A stretch of 64,000 nt of DNA from Shimia isoporae (GTDB lineage: Bacteria; Pseudomonadota; Alphaproteobacteria; Rhodobacterales; Rhodobacteraceae), in NCBI RefSeq assembly GCF_004346865.1, contig NZ_SMGR01000005.1, forward strand, positions 1-64,000, written 5' to 3'. Every line of letters starts with the position of its first letter. The first letter of the stretch is position 1. The position numbers and the translations under genes were made by a program. Under the pieces are notes generated by a model, which saw only the letters and a list, made by a program, of their open reading frames with translations, searched no databases and had not been told where the DNA came from. Below are positions 1-9,618 of the stretch, piece after piece.

Positions 1-1843
1 TCACGTCAAAGCCGTCACCATCCGCGAAACCGAAGACATCCGACCCTTCGCCACCATAAAGCTGGTCGTTACCCTCACCGCCCCAGATCGTGTCGTTGCC
101 GTCGCCGCCATAGAGGCTGTCTTCGCCAGTCCCGCCGTCTATGAAGTCGTTCCCGGCTTCGCCAGAAAGTTTGTCATTTCCGGCGTTGCCAACGAGGCTG
201 TCGCTGCCGTCTCCGGCCCAGAATTCATCGCCCCCGCTGCCGCCAATGACTGTATCGTCGCCGTTGAATGTGTCAGCGTGAATGCGGACGCTCGATGCGG
301 AACCATCAATGTAGTCGTCATTGTTGGTTGTTTGCTGGCTCTCGACATTTACAAATCGACCGTCAGCGTTACCCAGCTGAAAACTGCCGCTGTTGTCACC
401 GTCGTACACGATCTCGACACCTTCGCCAGTGCCCTGATCGTCAAACTTGATCTGGTCCCACCAGCCACCACCATCGATGACAGTGTTGTTGTCGCCTTCG
501 TGAACCAGAAAGACGTCGTTGCCCTCTCCGCCATAAAGCGTGTCAGAGCCTGTGCCGCCAGTTAGTGTGTCGTAGCCATCTCCGCCGTACAGCACGTCAC
601 TGTGCGCACCGCCGTCCATGTAATCATTGCCGTGTCCACCATGAAGCGTGTCATTTCCATCGCCCCCGTACAGCGTGTCGTTGCCTGAGCCACCGCCCAG
701 ACTGTCGTTGTGAGCGCCACCGTCGAGGAAGTCATGGCCCTCCCCGCCAAGCAGCGTGTCATAACTGTCGCCGCCATACAGCGTGTCATTTCCCGACTCG
801 CCATCCAAGTAGTCTGCGTGGTTGCCACCGGATAGATAATCCTCGCCGGACCCACCGAACAACGTATCGTTACCGTCGCCGCCGGTCAGGGAGTCGTTGC
901 CCCAATCCCCGTGCAAGGAGTCGTCGCCGCGGCCACCGACAATCGTGTCATCGCCACCATAGCCCTGAACTTTCATACCCGAGCTATCAGCGTTCAGGTC
1001 AAAAGTATCTCCATAATCAGTGCCCACCAAATGCTCGATTTCAGTGAAATCACCATAGGTCGAGGTGCCCTTGAAGTCATAGTTGCCGGCCTCGTTGCCG
1101 GTCATCGTGACGTTCACGCCTTCTGTGCTGGCCCAGTTTGAAAAACCCAGAACGTCCCAGTCTGCATACCCTTCACCACCTTGGACCTTGACGTATTCAT
1201 GGTCGTCAGTGACCCAGATGTTATCCATCCCGTTGCCGCCGTTGATGGTGTCCCGACCACTGTCCCCGCTGAGCCAGTCGTTGCCGTCACCGCCAATGAT
1301 CTGGTCATCACCCGAACCGCCAATTATGGTGTCATCTCCGGCACCGCCATCAATCAGGTTGCGGCCGGAACCACTCGACCATGACCCGATCCGGTCGTTG
1401 CCGTCTTCACCGTAGATGGTGTCGTTCCCGTCGCCGAAAACGATGGTATCGTCCCCTTCACCGCCTCGGATACGGTCCCCGCCGGTCGGGTTATACACGT
1501 TGTCATCTGTGTCGTAGATAATGTCGTCGCCCGAACCGGCTACAATATTGTCGTTGCCGGTTGTTCCCTCGATGGGGGCTTCAAAACTGGAGACCGTGCC
1601 TTGTTCCCATGAATCCGTCAGGCTTTGATCATCTGGAATAAAATAGATGTTCCCGCCGTTTTCGTAAAACATGCCGGTCACAGTGCCATAGGTCGCAGGA
1701 AAGTCCACTTGACCGGAGCCCAGCGGAAACGCGTGATCTTCGGAGATCGTTTCGTTGCCCCAGGTCGTGGCGAATTCGTCCCCAATGCCGAGACCGTCAC
1801 TGCCGTTGTCTACGGCGATTTTGTATCCAGTTAACTGTGCCAT
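1..1843 (-). CDS. RTX-type calcium-binding repeat protein (C-terminus outside window)
   Basis: The reading frame runs from an ATG at 1843 to the window edge without a stop, so at least 614 residues are present and the C-terminus is missing. After about 100 non-repetitive N-terminal residues come roughly thirty glycine/aspartate-rich nonapeptides of the GGxGxD type (for example YGGDGNDTL), arranged in three blocks separated by two non-repetitive stretches of about 75 residues. Such repeats form calcium-filled parallel beta-rolls in proteins exported by type I secretion. No N-terminal signal peptide is visible, as expected for that route, whose signal would lie in the missing C-terminus. No catalytic domain is recognisable, so it may be adhesive, structural or part of a larger enzyme. 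No secretion ATPase or membrane-fusion gene lies within the window. Confidence 0.88.
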   Translation of the reverse strand, partial: MAQLTGYKIAVDNGSDGLGIGDEFATTWGNETISEDHAFPLGSGQVDFPATYGTVTGMFYENGGNIYFIPDDQSLTDSWEQGTVSSFEAPIEGTTGNDNIVAGSGDDIIYDTDDNVYNPTGGDRIRGGEGDDTIVFGDGNDTIYGEDGNDRIGSWSSGSGRNLIDGGAGDDTIIGGSGDDQIIGGDGNDWLSGDSGRDTINGGNGMDNIWVTDDHEYVKVQGGEGYADWDVLGFSNWASTEGVNVTMTGNEAGNYDFKGTSTYGDFTEIEHLVGTDYGDTFDLNADSSGMKVQGYGGDDTIVGGRGDDSLHGDWGNDSLTGGDGNDTLFGGSGEDYLSGGNHADYLDGESGNDTLYGGDSYDTLLGGEGHDFLDGGAHNDSLGGGSGNDTLYGGDGNDTLHGGHGNDYMDGGAHSDVLYGGDGYDTLTGGTGSDTLYGGEGNDVFLVHEGDNNTVIDGGGWWDQIKFDDQGTGEGVEIVYDGDNSGSFQLGNADGRFVNVESQQTTNNDDYIDGSASSVRIHADTFNGDDTVIGGSGGDEFWAGDGSDSLVGNAGNDKLSGEAGNDFIDGGTGEDSLYGGDGNDTIWGGEGNDQLYGGEGSDVFGFADGDGFDV

Positions 1844-2089
1844 CTATTTCTCTCCAGACACACAGGGCCTAAATGCCAGTGGTTAATGAAAGGGAAAGAG
1901 ATGTAGGTGAGTTGCAGCAGAATTTCAGTGCATTTCCTGAAAATTGGAAACGCATGAAAGCATAATTATTTCAATGCCTTATGACTTATATCTGAATGAC
2001 TGCAAAGCAGGATTGCACGGAGCGCAACATATTCACACGACAACATGCGTTAACCTTCTCTGCGAGAACGAGATCAGTTTTTTAGAAAT
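1844..2089. other. Non-coding gap upstream of the RTX gene
   Basis: This AT-richer stretch of about 250 bases separates the RTX start from the tRNA gene. It must hold the RTX promoter on the minus strand. I see no convincing open frame, strong hairpin or repeat in it. Confidence 0.5.
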
Positions 2090-2166
2090 TGGCGATCCCT
2101 GAAGGACTCGAACCCTCAACCTGCTGATTAGAAGTCAGCTGCTCTATCCAGTTGAGCTAAGGGACC
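2090..2166 (-). tRNA. tRNA-Arg (anticodon UCU)
   Basis: On the minus strand the sequence begins GGTCCCT and ends AGGGATC followed by G and an encoded CCA. The seven-base acceptor stem pairs completely if one G-U is allowed. The anticodon arm GCTGA-CTTCTAA-TCAGC places TCT in the anticodon position, which reads AGA arginine codons. The T arm carries the usual GTTCGAGTC. The gene is 77 bases long with the CCA end encoded. It lies 57 bases after the universal stress protein gene on the same strand. Confidence 0.96.
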
Positions 2167-2223
2167 GCTTGGAAGTGTTCCTAATCCAAGGCAGGAAGTT
2201 TGCCCAGAGGCTATTTCAATAAC

Positions 2224-2628
2224 CTAGCGATGTACGAACACAGCGCAGGTCGCATGACGCACAACTTTGGCCGCCGTCGACCCGAGCAGATAGTCTGCAA
2301 ATTCAGGTTTATGAGAGGCGATCACGATGCAGCCGATGTCGTTCTCCGCCGCATAGTCTGAAATCGTACGATAGGCATGCCCCTGCCGGATCACCGGCTT
2401 AACGCCTTCCATATTGGCGGTTTTTTCCTTCAGAAGATCCGCTGCACGGTCAAACCCTTTTCGCAGGGCATCTTCTCCCAGATATGCGCGCGCCAATCCC
2501 CGCGACACCTCAAAAACGTGCAGTGCCGTGATTTCTCCGCCGGGATTCAGGAGCTTTTGCGCTGCCGCCAGAGTTTCTCCTGAAACCCCGTGATCAAGCG
2601 CCATCGGCACCAGTATCTTGTCAAACAT
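2224..2628 (-). CDS. Universal stress protein (UspA family)
   Basis: This 134-residue cytoplasmic protein has the UspA fold: the N-terminal strand MFDKILVPMALD and a C-terminal stretch GSTAAKVVRHATCAVFVHR that matches the nucleotide-contacting glycine/serine segment and final beta strand of the family. It starts at an ATG with AAAGGAG upstream and follows the zinc dehydrogenase gene by 25 bases, so it is probably the last gene of the TRAP/DHPS operon. Small Usp proteins are often encoded with TRAP transporters (TeaD is the known example, where it modulates uptake), so a role in tuning this transporter is a reasonable inference. Confidence 0.88.
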   Translation of the reverse strand: MFDKILVPMALDHGVSGETLAAAQKLLNPGGEITALHVFEVSRGLARAYLGEDALRKGFDRAADLLKEKTANMEGVKPVIRQGHAYRTISDYAAENDIGCIVIASHKPEFADYLLGSTAAKVVRHATCAVFVHR

Positions 2629-2653
2629 CGCTTTCTCCTTTCAACGGGGCCAA

Positions 2654-3625
2654 TCAGCCCCACGGTCTCAAAATGACTTTCGGCGCGGCTACCACGCCCG
2701 TACGAATGTCAGCAAAGGCAGAAGCGCCATCTTCCAAAGGGCGCTCCTCGACCCAATCCAACGGCCCCAGACGTCCGTCAAACAGAGCCTGTGCCGTCTC
2801 GCGGAACTCGGACTGGGTATAGGTGTAGGTGCCAATAAAGGTGACTTCCTGAAGCGTCATACGCCGCACGTCCAGTCCGCCTACACCGTCTCCAAGTCCA
2901 ATGTGGGCGATTACGCCTCCTGGCTCGACATGTTCGGATGCCGTCGCTCGTGTTTGCGCAATGCCAACAGCATCCACAACCATCGGCGCTGGCCCTTCTG
3001 CATCAGCAGCAACTTTCTCACCGCATCTGTCTCTCAGATACGCGGCACGGACCGGGTTGGGCTCTATGATACATGTTTCTTCAATACCCTGCGCCCGCAA
3101 AGCCAGAGCGGCTGCCAGGCCGATGGCGCCACCGCCAAGCACCAATGCGCGTTTTTCCATTCCTGTATGAAGCGCCGCGATCGCCAGCTTGGCCGCATGC
3201 CAACTTACGGCAAGCGGTTCCGTCATCGCGGCCTTCTGCATAGGTACGCCTTCCGGCACCTCGACAAGGTTGCTTTCTGGAACTGATACGAATTGCGCAA
3301 ATGCGCCTTCCCGCGGAGGCATCGAAATGATCTCCCGAGCCGAACAAATATTCTCTCTACCTGCTCGGCAAGCCGCGCATTTTCCACATGATACAAGAGG
3401 ATTGATCGTTACCCGCCGCCCGTCACGCTCCACGACACCTGCAGCCTCATGTCCGAGGACCAAGGGCGCGGGACGACGCGCATCGTGCCCCAGGTAAGCG
3501 TGCATGTCGGACCCGCAAATCCCAGACGCATCCACTCTTACAAGCGCTTCACCGGCAGCGGCGACCGGGACCGGCATGTCACGAAAGCCGAGCGTCTCTT
3601 TTCCTTCATAGACAAGCGCTTTCAT
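2654..3625 (-). CDS. Zinc-dependent alcohol dehydrogenase, DHPS-operon associated
   Basis: This is a 323-residue medium-chain dehydrogenase. Cys37 and His59-Glu60 match the catalytic zinc site and Cys80, Cys83, Cys86 and Cys94 form the structural zinc lobe. The Rossmann motif LGGGAIGLAAAL (about residues 168-180) binds NAD(P). The start has a clear AGGAGG. It lies eight bases after the hpsN-like gene and is therefore co-transcribed with it. In known DHPS pathways accessory dehydrogenases (HpsO and HpsP) interconvert the DHPS enantiomers so that HpsN can use both. This enzyme is a good candidate for such a role, but the exact substrate and stereochemistry are inferred from context only. Confidence 0.85.
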   Translation of the reverse strand: MKALVYEGKETLGFRDMPVPVAAAGEALVRVDASGICGSDMHAYLGHDARRPAPLVLGHEAAGVVERDGRRVTINPLVSCGKCAACRAGRENICSAREIISMPPREGAFAQFVSVPESNLVEVPEGVPMQKAAMTEPLAVSWHAAKLAIAALHTGMEKRALVLGGGAIGLAAALALRAQGIEETCIIEPNPVRAAYLRDRCGEKVAADAEGPAPMVVDAVGIAQTRATASEHVEPGGVIAHIGLGDGVGGLDVRRMTLQEVTFIGTYTYTQSEFRETAQALFDGRLGPLDWVEERPLEDGASAFADIRTGVVAAPKVILRPWG

Positions 3626-3633
3626 GCCACCTC

Positions 3634-4941
3634 CTAGCCTTTGGCCGATAGATCGAAGTTCTCTCCGGGAAAGTACTTCGCCAGACGTGCGTCAGCAGCA
3701 CGGGCGTGGCCTTCCATACCTTCCAGCCGGGAAATCCGCGCAGTTGCCTGAGCGACGGCCTTTGATCCCTCGCGGGTTGCGCGCTGCCAGGTGACAATTT
3801 TCATGTACTTGTGCACTGACAGGCCACCAGTGTAGCTCGCCGCCCGCGACGTCGGAAGGACGTGGTTTGTGCCGGCGGCCTTGTCGCCGTATGACACTGT
3901 TGTTTCTTCTCCGAGAAACAACGACCCGTAACAGGTCAGCCGCGACAGCCACCAATCAGGATCTGCCGCCTGTACCGTTAGGTGCTCCGGCGCATATTCA
4001 TCCGAAGTTGCGGCCATTTCCTCTCGATCCGAACAAAGGATCACTTCCGCATAGTCCCGCCACGCCGCGGTCGCGTTTTCTCGGTTCACGTCTGGCAGGT
4101 CTTCGATCAACTCAGGTACCATCGTCATGACCATCTCGGCCAGTTCACGATTGTCGGTCACCAGCCACACAGGAGAATTATACCCGTGTTCCGCCTGACT
4201 GACCAAATCCGTGGCCACGATATGGGCGTCCGCTGTTTCGTCCGCCAAAATCAAGCTGTCCGTAGGCCCTGCGATCATATCAATGCCAACGCGGCCAAAC
4301 AGGATGCGCTTGGCCTCTGCCACAAACTGGTTGCCGGGTCCGACAAGGATGTTCGCCTTGGGTAGCCCAAACAGGCCAAAGGTCATGGCCGCTACGCCCT
4401 GCACGCCACCCATTGCCAGAATGCGATCTGCGCCGCAGGTATGCGCGGCATAAACGATCGCAGGCGCCACACCTTCGCCGGGATGCGGAGGTGAGCAAGC
4501 CGTGATGTGGCGACAGCCAGCGACCTTCGCGGTCGTAACCGTCATGATCGCACTCGCCACGTGAGAGTAGCGTCCCCCGGGAACATAACAGCCAGCCGCA
4601 TCCACCGGGATTGCCTTTTGTCCTGTCACAAACCCAGGCACAATCTCGGTTTCGAAATCATGCACAGTACCCCTTTGCAACTCGGCAAACCGGCGCACAT
4701 TGTCATAGGCAAACCGGATATCGTCCTTAAGTTTCTGAGGCACCTTGGCGCAAGCCTCAGCGATGTCGTCTTCGGACATCAATGGCGCGCCCTCGTATTT
4801 GTCGAACTTCGCCGCATACTCCAAAGCCGCTGCATCTCCACCTGCTTCGATATCTTTCAGGATGGTTTTTACAGTCTCATGTACATCGGATGATCCCGAC
4901 TTAGCCGTCAAAGTGGCCTTCTTCAGATACTCGCGCGCCAT
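3634..4941 (-). CDS. hpsN: Sulfopropanediol 3-dehydrogenase (HpsN-like, HisD superfamily)
   Basis: This 435-residue protein is a full-length member of the histidinol dehydrogenase superfamily. The residues equivalent to the HisD zinc ligands are present (Gln249, His252, Asp353, His412), as is the catalytic pair Glu319-His320 in YAPEHL and the conserved GTNHVLPT. A cell normally keeps HisD with its histidine genes. Here the gene sits between a TRAP transporter with a DUF475 gene and an alcohol dehydrogenase, as expected for HpsN, the NAD-dependent enzyme that oxidises 2,3-dihydroxypropane-1-sulfonate to sulfolactate. The start has AAGGAGG four bases before ATG. No sulfolactate desulfonation genes (suyAB, slcD, comC) are in the window, so the rest of the pathway must lie elsewhere. 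Confidence 0.85.
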   Translation of the reverse strand: MAREYLKKATLTAKSGSSDVHETVKTILKDIEAGGDAAALEYAAKFDKYEGAPLMSEDDIAEACAKVPQKLKDDIRFAYDNVRRFAELQRGTVHDFETEIVPGFVTGQKAIPVDAAGCYVPGGRYSHVASAIMTVTTAKVAGCRHITACSPPHPGEGVAPAIVYAAHTCGADRILAMGGVQGVAAMTFGLFGLPKANILVGPGNQFVAEAKRILFGRVGIDMIAGPTDSLILADETADAHIVATDLVSQAEHGYNSPVWLVTDNRELAEMVMTMVPELIEDLPDVNRENATAAWRDYAEVILCSDREEMAATSDEYAPEHLTVQAADPDWWLSRLTCYGSLFLGEETTVSYGDKAAGTNHVLPTSRAASYTGGLSVHKYMKIVTWQRATREGSKAVAQATARISRLEGMEGHARAADARLAKYFPGENFDLSAKG

Positions 4942-4950
4942 TCGGCCTCC

Positions 4951-6015
4951 TTATGATCCCGTGAGTTGTTGTTCTTCCCGGCGGTTGTGGCGGATCGACG
5001 AAAACAGTGCCAATCCGATCATCATCACCCCGACACCGCCGGTAATCATCTCCGGCACATGCCAAAGCGACTGCATGAACATGATCAGAGCGAGCGCAAA
5101 GATCGAATAAAATGCGCCGTGTTCAAGATACCGAAAGTGCTGCAGCGTGCCCTTTTCCACCAACATGATGGTCATCGACCGCACATACATCGCGCCGATA
5201 CCGAGACCGATGGCAATCAGAATAATGTTTGAGGTCAGGGCAAAAGCGCCGATCACACCATCAAAACTGAAACTTGCGTCCAGTACCTCCAGATACATGA
5301 AGGCGCCGAAGCCGCCTTTGGCTCCCGCGTTCATCATCGCCTTGTTGGAATTGTCCAGATAGGTGCCAAGCCCGTCGACCAGCGTGAACACCAGCAGCCC
5401 CATAATCGCCGAAAACAGAAAGGTCTGCTGCTTGTAATCGGGCAGGAAGCGGGAGATCACAATCACGATCACCAGAACAAGCGCGATCTCAAAGCCACGC
5501 ACCGACCCGCACTTCCTGAGCCTGTGCTCCAAGCCTTTTAGCCAATCTACGGACTTGTCTTCGTCCACAAAAAACGTGAGCGAGACCATCATCAGAAACG
5601 TTCCGCCAAATGCGGCAATCGAGCTGTGTGACTGATGCATGATATGGCTGTATTGCTCTGGGGCGACCAGAGCGAGACGCAGCGCCTCGATCGGGCTGAG
5701 CCACGCAAATACCGTTACGATCAAAAGCGGAAACACAATCCGCATCCCGAACACGGCGATCAGAATGCCCCAAGTTAGAAACCGGCGCTGCCACTCAGGC
5801 GTCATGTCTTCCAGCTTGTTGGCGTTCACAATCGCGTTGTCAAACGACAAGGCAATTTCCAGTGCGGCCAGCACTGTTCCAATCAGGAGGAAGGACAGAA
5901 CACCCCCAACGGTACCTTCTGTTTCCCAACCCAACCAGGCCGACAGAAACAGGCCAATGACCGTGACGATGAGCGCCCATTTGAGATAGGCGAGAGGAGA
6001 TTTTGCAGTAGTCAT
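4951..6015 (-). CDS. DUF475 family integral membrane protein (TerC-like)
   Basis: This 354-residue polytopic membrane protein has about eight to nine hydrophobic segments. It has two related acidic motifs inside membrane segments, EIALSFDNAIVNAN near residue 55 and EVLDASFSFDGVIGAFA near residue 245, which is the signature of DUF475 and the wider TerC superfamily of putative ion transporters. It is three bases downstream of the TRAP permease and nine upstream of hpsN, so it is firmly inside the operon. Its function is not established. Export of an inorganic ion, a sulfur product such as sulfite, or metal supply to the dehydrogenases are all possibilities and none is proven by the sequence. 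Confidence 0.85.
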   Translation of the reverse strand: MTTAKSPLAYLKWALIVTVIGLFLSAWLGWETEGTVGGVLSFLLIGTVLAALEIALSFDNAIVNANKLEDMTPEWQRRFLTWGILIAVFGMRIVFPLLIVTVFAWLSPIEALRLALVAPEQYSHIMHQSHSSIAAFGGTFLMMVSLTFFVDEDKSVDWLKGLEHRLRKCGSVRGFEIALVLVIVIVISRFLPDYKQQTFLFSAIMGLLVFTLVDGLGTYLDNSNKAMMNAGAKGGFGAFMYLEVLDASFSFDGVIGAFALTSNIILIAIGLGIGAMYVRSMTIMLVEKGTLQHFRYLEHGAFYSIFALALIMFMQSLWHVPEMITGGVGVMMIGLALFSSIRHNRREEQQLTGS

Positions 6016-6018
6016 AGC

Positions 6019-8331
6019 TTATTGACCGTAAATGTAACTGGGCAACCAAAGTGCGATTTGCGGGAAGAGGAAGATGAGCGTCAGACCGATCAACTGGATC
6101 ACCATGAACTGCATCATCCCGAAGTAGATGTCGCGCAAATCCCACTCGGGCACAACGCCTTTCAGGAAGTAAGCCGACAAAGCCACTGGCGGACTGAGCC
6201 AGGCAGTTTGCAGGTTCACCGCAACCAGAATGGCGAACCAGATGAGCAGGTCATTCTGATTTTCGAAGCCAAGGTCCAAAGAGATCACCGTCGGGATCAG
6301 GATCGGGATGATGATCAGGACAATTGGTACCCACTCCAACGGCCAGCCCAAAAGGAAGATGAGCGCCATTATCAGGATCAGGATCAAAACAGGGCTCATA
6401 TCCAGCGACAGCAGCAATTCCGTCAGCATCTTAGGGGTTCCAAGGTTCGAGAATACCGCACCAAAGAAATTGGACGCAGCCACAAGGAACATGATCAGAA
6501 CCGTGATCTCGAGGCTTTTGATTAAAGCGTCATACAGGCCCGGAATGGTGAATTTGCGATAAAGCGCCGACAGAACAACCGCACCGAAAGCACCACAAGC
6601 CGACGCTTCTGCGGGCGTTGCCCAACCTGCCAAAATAGAACCCAGAGCAAAGGCGATCAGAACCGTAGGCGGCACAAGTCCCATGAAGAATTCATACCAG
6701 AGTTCCGAAAAATAGAACCCGCCTGGGCGCGCCTTATCAAGCCAGCGATAGACCATTGTCATTATGCCGACCCAAGCGAGAGGAACAACAATCCCTCCCA
6801 AAGGGAAACCGAACCCGACTGTCACGCCTCGCGTGATCAGCCATACCAATGCGATCAACGATGCCATCACGATGATCACTTCGAGAAGGTAGTAGTCCGA
6901 TGTCTCAGGTTGTTCTTCAGGCGGCAGAATCGGCCCCAGATCCGGGTTGATCCAACACCGCCCCAAAGAATAGAGAAGGTACAGCCCGGCGAGCATGACG
7001 CCCGGAACAATCGCCGCGCGGAACAGATCGGTCACCGGCACTTCCAGCACCGGTCCCATCACGATCAGCATGATAGAAGGTGGGATCAAAATACCCAGCG
7101 TGCCACCGGCAGTGATTGTGCCGGCCGCCAGACGTACATCATAGCCCGATTTGTTCATAGTGCGCGCGGCCATAATGCCGAGAATGGTCACCGACGCACC
7201 CACAATACCCGTTGCAGCAGCAAAGATTGTCGACACGAATAGGACCGCAATGAACAGTGCGCCGCGCGTGCGGCTCATCATCATCTGGACCGCTTGGAAC
7301 AGGCGCTCCATAAGCCCCGCCTGTTCCATCACGATGCCCATAAAGATGAACAGCGGAACGGCCACCAACTGGTCGCTCAACATCACCGAGTTCGTCTGCA
7401 GGGTCATCAGGAAGGTCGCGAGCTTGAAGTTCGCTCCCCAGGTTCCAAAAACAAACCCAAGGAAAATCAGGGTGAACGAAATCGGGAAACCCACGAAAAT
7501 CGCGAACAGCATCACTGCCAACATGATCAAGCCGATCGTCGGCTTGTCTATGCCGGGTCCCTTACCGAAAACGCTTTCCCAAAAATCACCAAGCGGAACA
7601 AGATCCGGGAAGAATACTCCCAATGTCACAATGGTCAGAGCGATGACGTAGAAAGGCAGGATACGAAGGAATATCCGTTCGCGTTCCTTGCCCATTTGGT
7701 GGAACGCGCGGAATAGCTCCGGGAAGCCCTGCAGAAACAACAGCGCGGCGCCAACCGGCATTGCCAGCCTTGCCGGCCACAGGATCGGCGCCCAGGTGCT
7801 GTCTGCGGCAGTTTCGTTTACCAGAAACGCCTTGAGCCAGTATTCCGTTGAAACCCATGTGAAAAACAGCATCGCTGGCAGATAAAACGCCATGTAGAGC
7901 GTCGCATCTACCGTGGCCTGCGTTTTTGGCGACCACGTTCGGTAAAGAAAGTCTGCGCGGATATGCACGCCTCTCAAGAGGGCATAACCCGCAGCCGCCA
8001 TGAAGATCACGCCGCCAAGCATCCGGCTTATATCGTAAACCCAGAGCGTCGGCCCCAGCCCCCACGCGGTGGCCACATCGTGCATGCCATTTTGCGTCAG
8101 TATCGCGAACATGTTGCGCGAGAACACTTCGTAGACGATGGCTAGAATGAGCGGGATCATCAGCAAACAGATGATGCGACCAGCCCAGAGATTGAGAACA
8201 TCAATCGCCGCCGTGATTGGCCTCTGCCAGGGCGTCATGTCTTCCGGCGTTTCACCCGGCTTTTCTGTGCGTCGCTCCGCAATAAGCTCGTCTGTAATGT
8301 CGAGCTCGTCCGGTATCACCTCTTCAGCCAT
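6019..8331 (-). CDS. TRAP transporter permease, fused DctQ-DctM
   Basis: This integral membrane subunit of a TRAP transporter takes up an organic anion using an ion gradient. About 770 residues hold a DctQ-type small permease domain (roughly residues 30-230, four helices) joined to a DctM-type large permease (roughly 255-770) with repeated helices and motifs such as GILIPPSIMLIVMGP. I place the start at the ATG at 8331 (MAEEVIPDEL). The longer reading from 8385 would start inside the hairpin that follows the dctP gene. It pairs with the binding protein just upstream. The operon context (HpsN) points to DHPS or a similar C3 sulfonate as the cargo. Confidence 0.93.
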   Translation of the reverse strand: MAEEVIPDELDITDELIAERRTEKPGETPEDMTPWQRPITAAIDVLNLWAGRIICLLMIPLILAIVYEVFSRNMFAILTQNGMHDVATAWGLGPTLWVYDISRMLGGVIFMAAAGYALLRGVHIRADFLYRTWSPKTQATVDATLYMAFYLPAMLFFTWVSTEYWLKAFLVNETAADSTWAPILWPARLAMPVGAALLFLQGFPELFRAFHQMGKERERIFLRILPFYVIALTIVTLGVFFPDLVPLGDFWESVFGKGPGIDKPTIGLIMLAVMLFAIFVGFPISFTLIFLGFVFGTWGANFKLATFLMTLQTNSVMLSDQLVAVPLFIFMGIVMEQAGLMERLFQAVQMMMSRTRGALFIAVLFVSTIFAAATGIVGASVTILGIMAARTMNKSGYDVRLAAGTITAGGTLGILIPPSIMLIVMGPVLEVPVTDLFRAAIVPGVMLAGLYLLYSLGRCWINPDLGPILPPEEQPETSDYYLLEVIIVMASLIALVWLITRGVTVGFGFPLGGIVVPLAWVGIMTMVYRWLDKARPGGFYFSELWYEFFMGLVPPTVLIAFALGSILAGWATPAEASACGAFGAVVLSALYRKFTIPGLYDALIKSLEITVLIMFLVAASNFFGAVFSNLGTPKMLTELLLSLDMSPVLILILIMALIFLLGWPLEWVPIVLIIIPILIPTVISLDLGFENQNDLLIWFAILVAVNLQTAWLSPPVALSAYFLKGVVPEWDLRDIYFGMMQFMVIQLIGLTLIFLFPQIALWLPSYIYGQ

Positions 8332-8372
8332 ATGCCCCGTCCCCATTCGAAGTTTTGAAGTCTTATCAGGAT

Positions 8373-8404
8373 CGGAAAGCCCCAAGAGGGGTCAGGGCTT
8401 TCCG
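8373..8404 (-). terminator. Hairpin between dctP and dctQM
   Basis: A perfect 10-base-pair inverted repeat (CGGAAAGCCC / GGGCTTTCCG) with a 12-base loop begins about 18 bases after the dctP stop. No T-run follows on the minus strand, so it is more likely a partial terminator or an RNA-stabilising hairpin that raises binding-protein levels over permease levels than a full stop. Confidence 0.7.
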
Positions 8405-8421
8405 TTTGTTTGCGCGCGCTG

Positions 8422-9516
8422 TTACTTGAGGCTGTCGGCAAACGCCTTGCCGAGGTTCGCGTTCGATGTCTGGGCACCGGCCCAGAACGGAACAGCGATC
8501 TCCGCAAAGTCTTTCTGCGACTGCCACACTTCAGCAAAGAACGCATTGTCGGCTGCCGCTGCTTCCAGCGATGCCTGCGCCGCGTTCATATACTCGGAGA
8601 AGTAGTCAGTCGGCGTGTCGTGCAATTGCACACCGTGGTTTTCGGTCAGATCTTTGAGAGCCTTACCGTTCTCGAAGATACGATAGGACATCGCTTTGGA
8701 AAGAGACGCATTCGCTGCCACTTCCAGAGCTTTCTTCTCACCGTCGGTCAGACCGTCATAAACGTCGCCGTTGATGTACAGGTCGGCGTTCACAACAACC
8801 TGGTGCAGACCTTGCAAGTAGTAGTGCTTCAGCACTTTCTGGAAGCCGAACACAGAGTCAGGCTTGGGGCAGCACCATTCGGCAGCGTCGATCGTGCCTT
8901 TTTCCAACGCAGGCAGGATGTCTCCGCCGCCCATCGCAACCGCGGCCACGCCGATGTCGCTGTAGGCCTTACCCACCATGCCCGGAGGCGCGCGGAAGCG
9001 CAGCTTGCGGAAGTCGTCCATCGAGGCGATTGGTTCCGGGAACCAGCCCAGCGCTTCCGGTCCAACCGGCTGCAACATAAAGCCCTTCACGTTCACGCCC
9101 ATCTCGTCCCAAAGACGGTCATACAGCTCTTTGCCGCCGCCATACTGGAACCACGACAGAAACGCGATGTTGTCGAGGCCAACACCTGCGCCGGCAATCG
9201 GCGCGCCAAACAGGTTTGCAGCAGGGTGCTTACCACCCCAGTAGTGTGTCCAGGCAAAACCGCCTTCGATCAGGCCGCTGTCCACTGCGTCCAGCGTTTC
9301 ACGCACACCAACAACGGCGCCCGCAGGCAGAATTTCGAACTTCACCGAACCGCCGGTCAGCGCTTCCACGTCGTTCGCGAATTCCTGCAACATATGCACT
9401 TCATCCGCCTGCGCCGGAATAACCGACTGCACACGGATCACCGTCTGAGCCAGTGCGGCCGAGGCGGTCAGCGCGAGGGCGGTCACCCCCACAGCTACGG
9501 TCTTCAGATTAAACAT
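8422..9516 (-). CDS. TRAP transporter substrate-binding protein (DctP family)
   Basis: This is a 364-residue periplasmic binding protein with a cleavable signal peptide (about residues 1-23, ending ASAALAQ). The mature part has the DctP-family layout, including GVRETLDAVDSGLIEGGFAW and the RFRAPPGMVGKAYSDIG region near residues 180-200 that contains the arginine that usually pairs with the ligand carboxylate or sulfonate. The ATG at 9516 has GGAGG seven bases upstream, better placed than the GTG one codon earlier. It captures substrate for the fused DctQM permease downstream, and in this operon DHPS is the likeliest ligand. The family members closest in look are the mannitol/chloroaromatic-type DctP group, so the ligand is an inference. 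Confidence 0.92.
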   Translation of the reverse strand: MFNLKTVAVGVTALALTASAALAQTVIRVQSVIPAQADEVHMLQEFANDVEALTGGSVKFEILPAGAVVGVRETLDAVDSGLIEGGFAWTHYWGGKHPAANLFGAPIAGAGVGLDNIAFLSWFQYGGGKELYDRLWDEMGVNVKGFMLQPVGPEALGWFPEPIASMDDFRKLRFRAPPGMVGKAYSDIGVAAVAMGGGDILPALEKGTIDAAEWCCPKPDSVFGFQKVLKHYYLQGLHQVVVNADLYINGDVYDGLTDGEKKALEVAANASLSKAMSYRIFENGKALKDLTENHGVQLHDTPTDYFSEYMNAAQASLEAAAADNAFFAEVWQSQKDFAEIAVPFWAGAQTSNANLGKAFADSLK

Positions 9517-9618
9517 CACGTTTCCTCCCTTGATGTTTTGCCCTCTGTCCTTTGCTTATGTTCACCAGGGCCGAAGGCGCTTACCTGGCGTTGTCCTCCT
9601 AAAGTCCTTCTGTGCCTG

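Noticed and set aside
61-1450. Regular DNA repeats that could suggest CRISPR or a satellite
   Set aside because: The periodicity is 27 bases and follows the RTX nonapeptide code in frame. Spacers and identical repeats are absent.
2090-2166. tRNA-Arg as an integration site for a mobile element
   Set aside because: No integrase, no partial tRNA copy and no atypical gene block is seen nearby in the window.
3634-4941. Histidinol dehydrogenase HisD as identity of this gene
   Set aside because: Catalytic residues are shared, but the location in a TRAP/alcohol dehydrogenase operon and no other his genes nearby favour HpsN.
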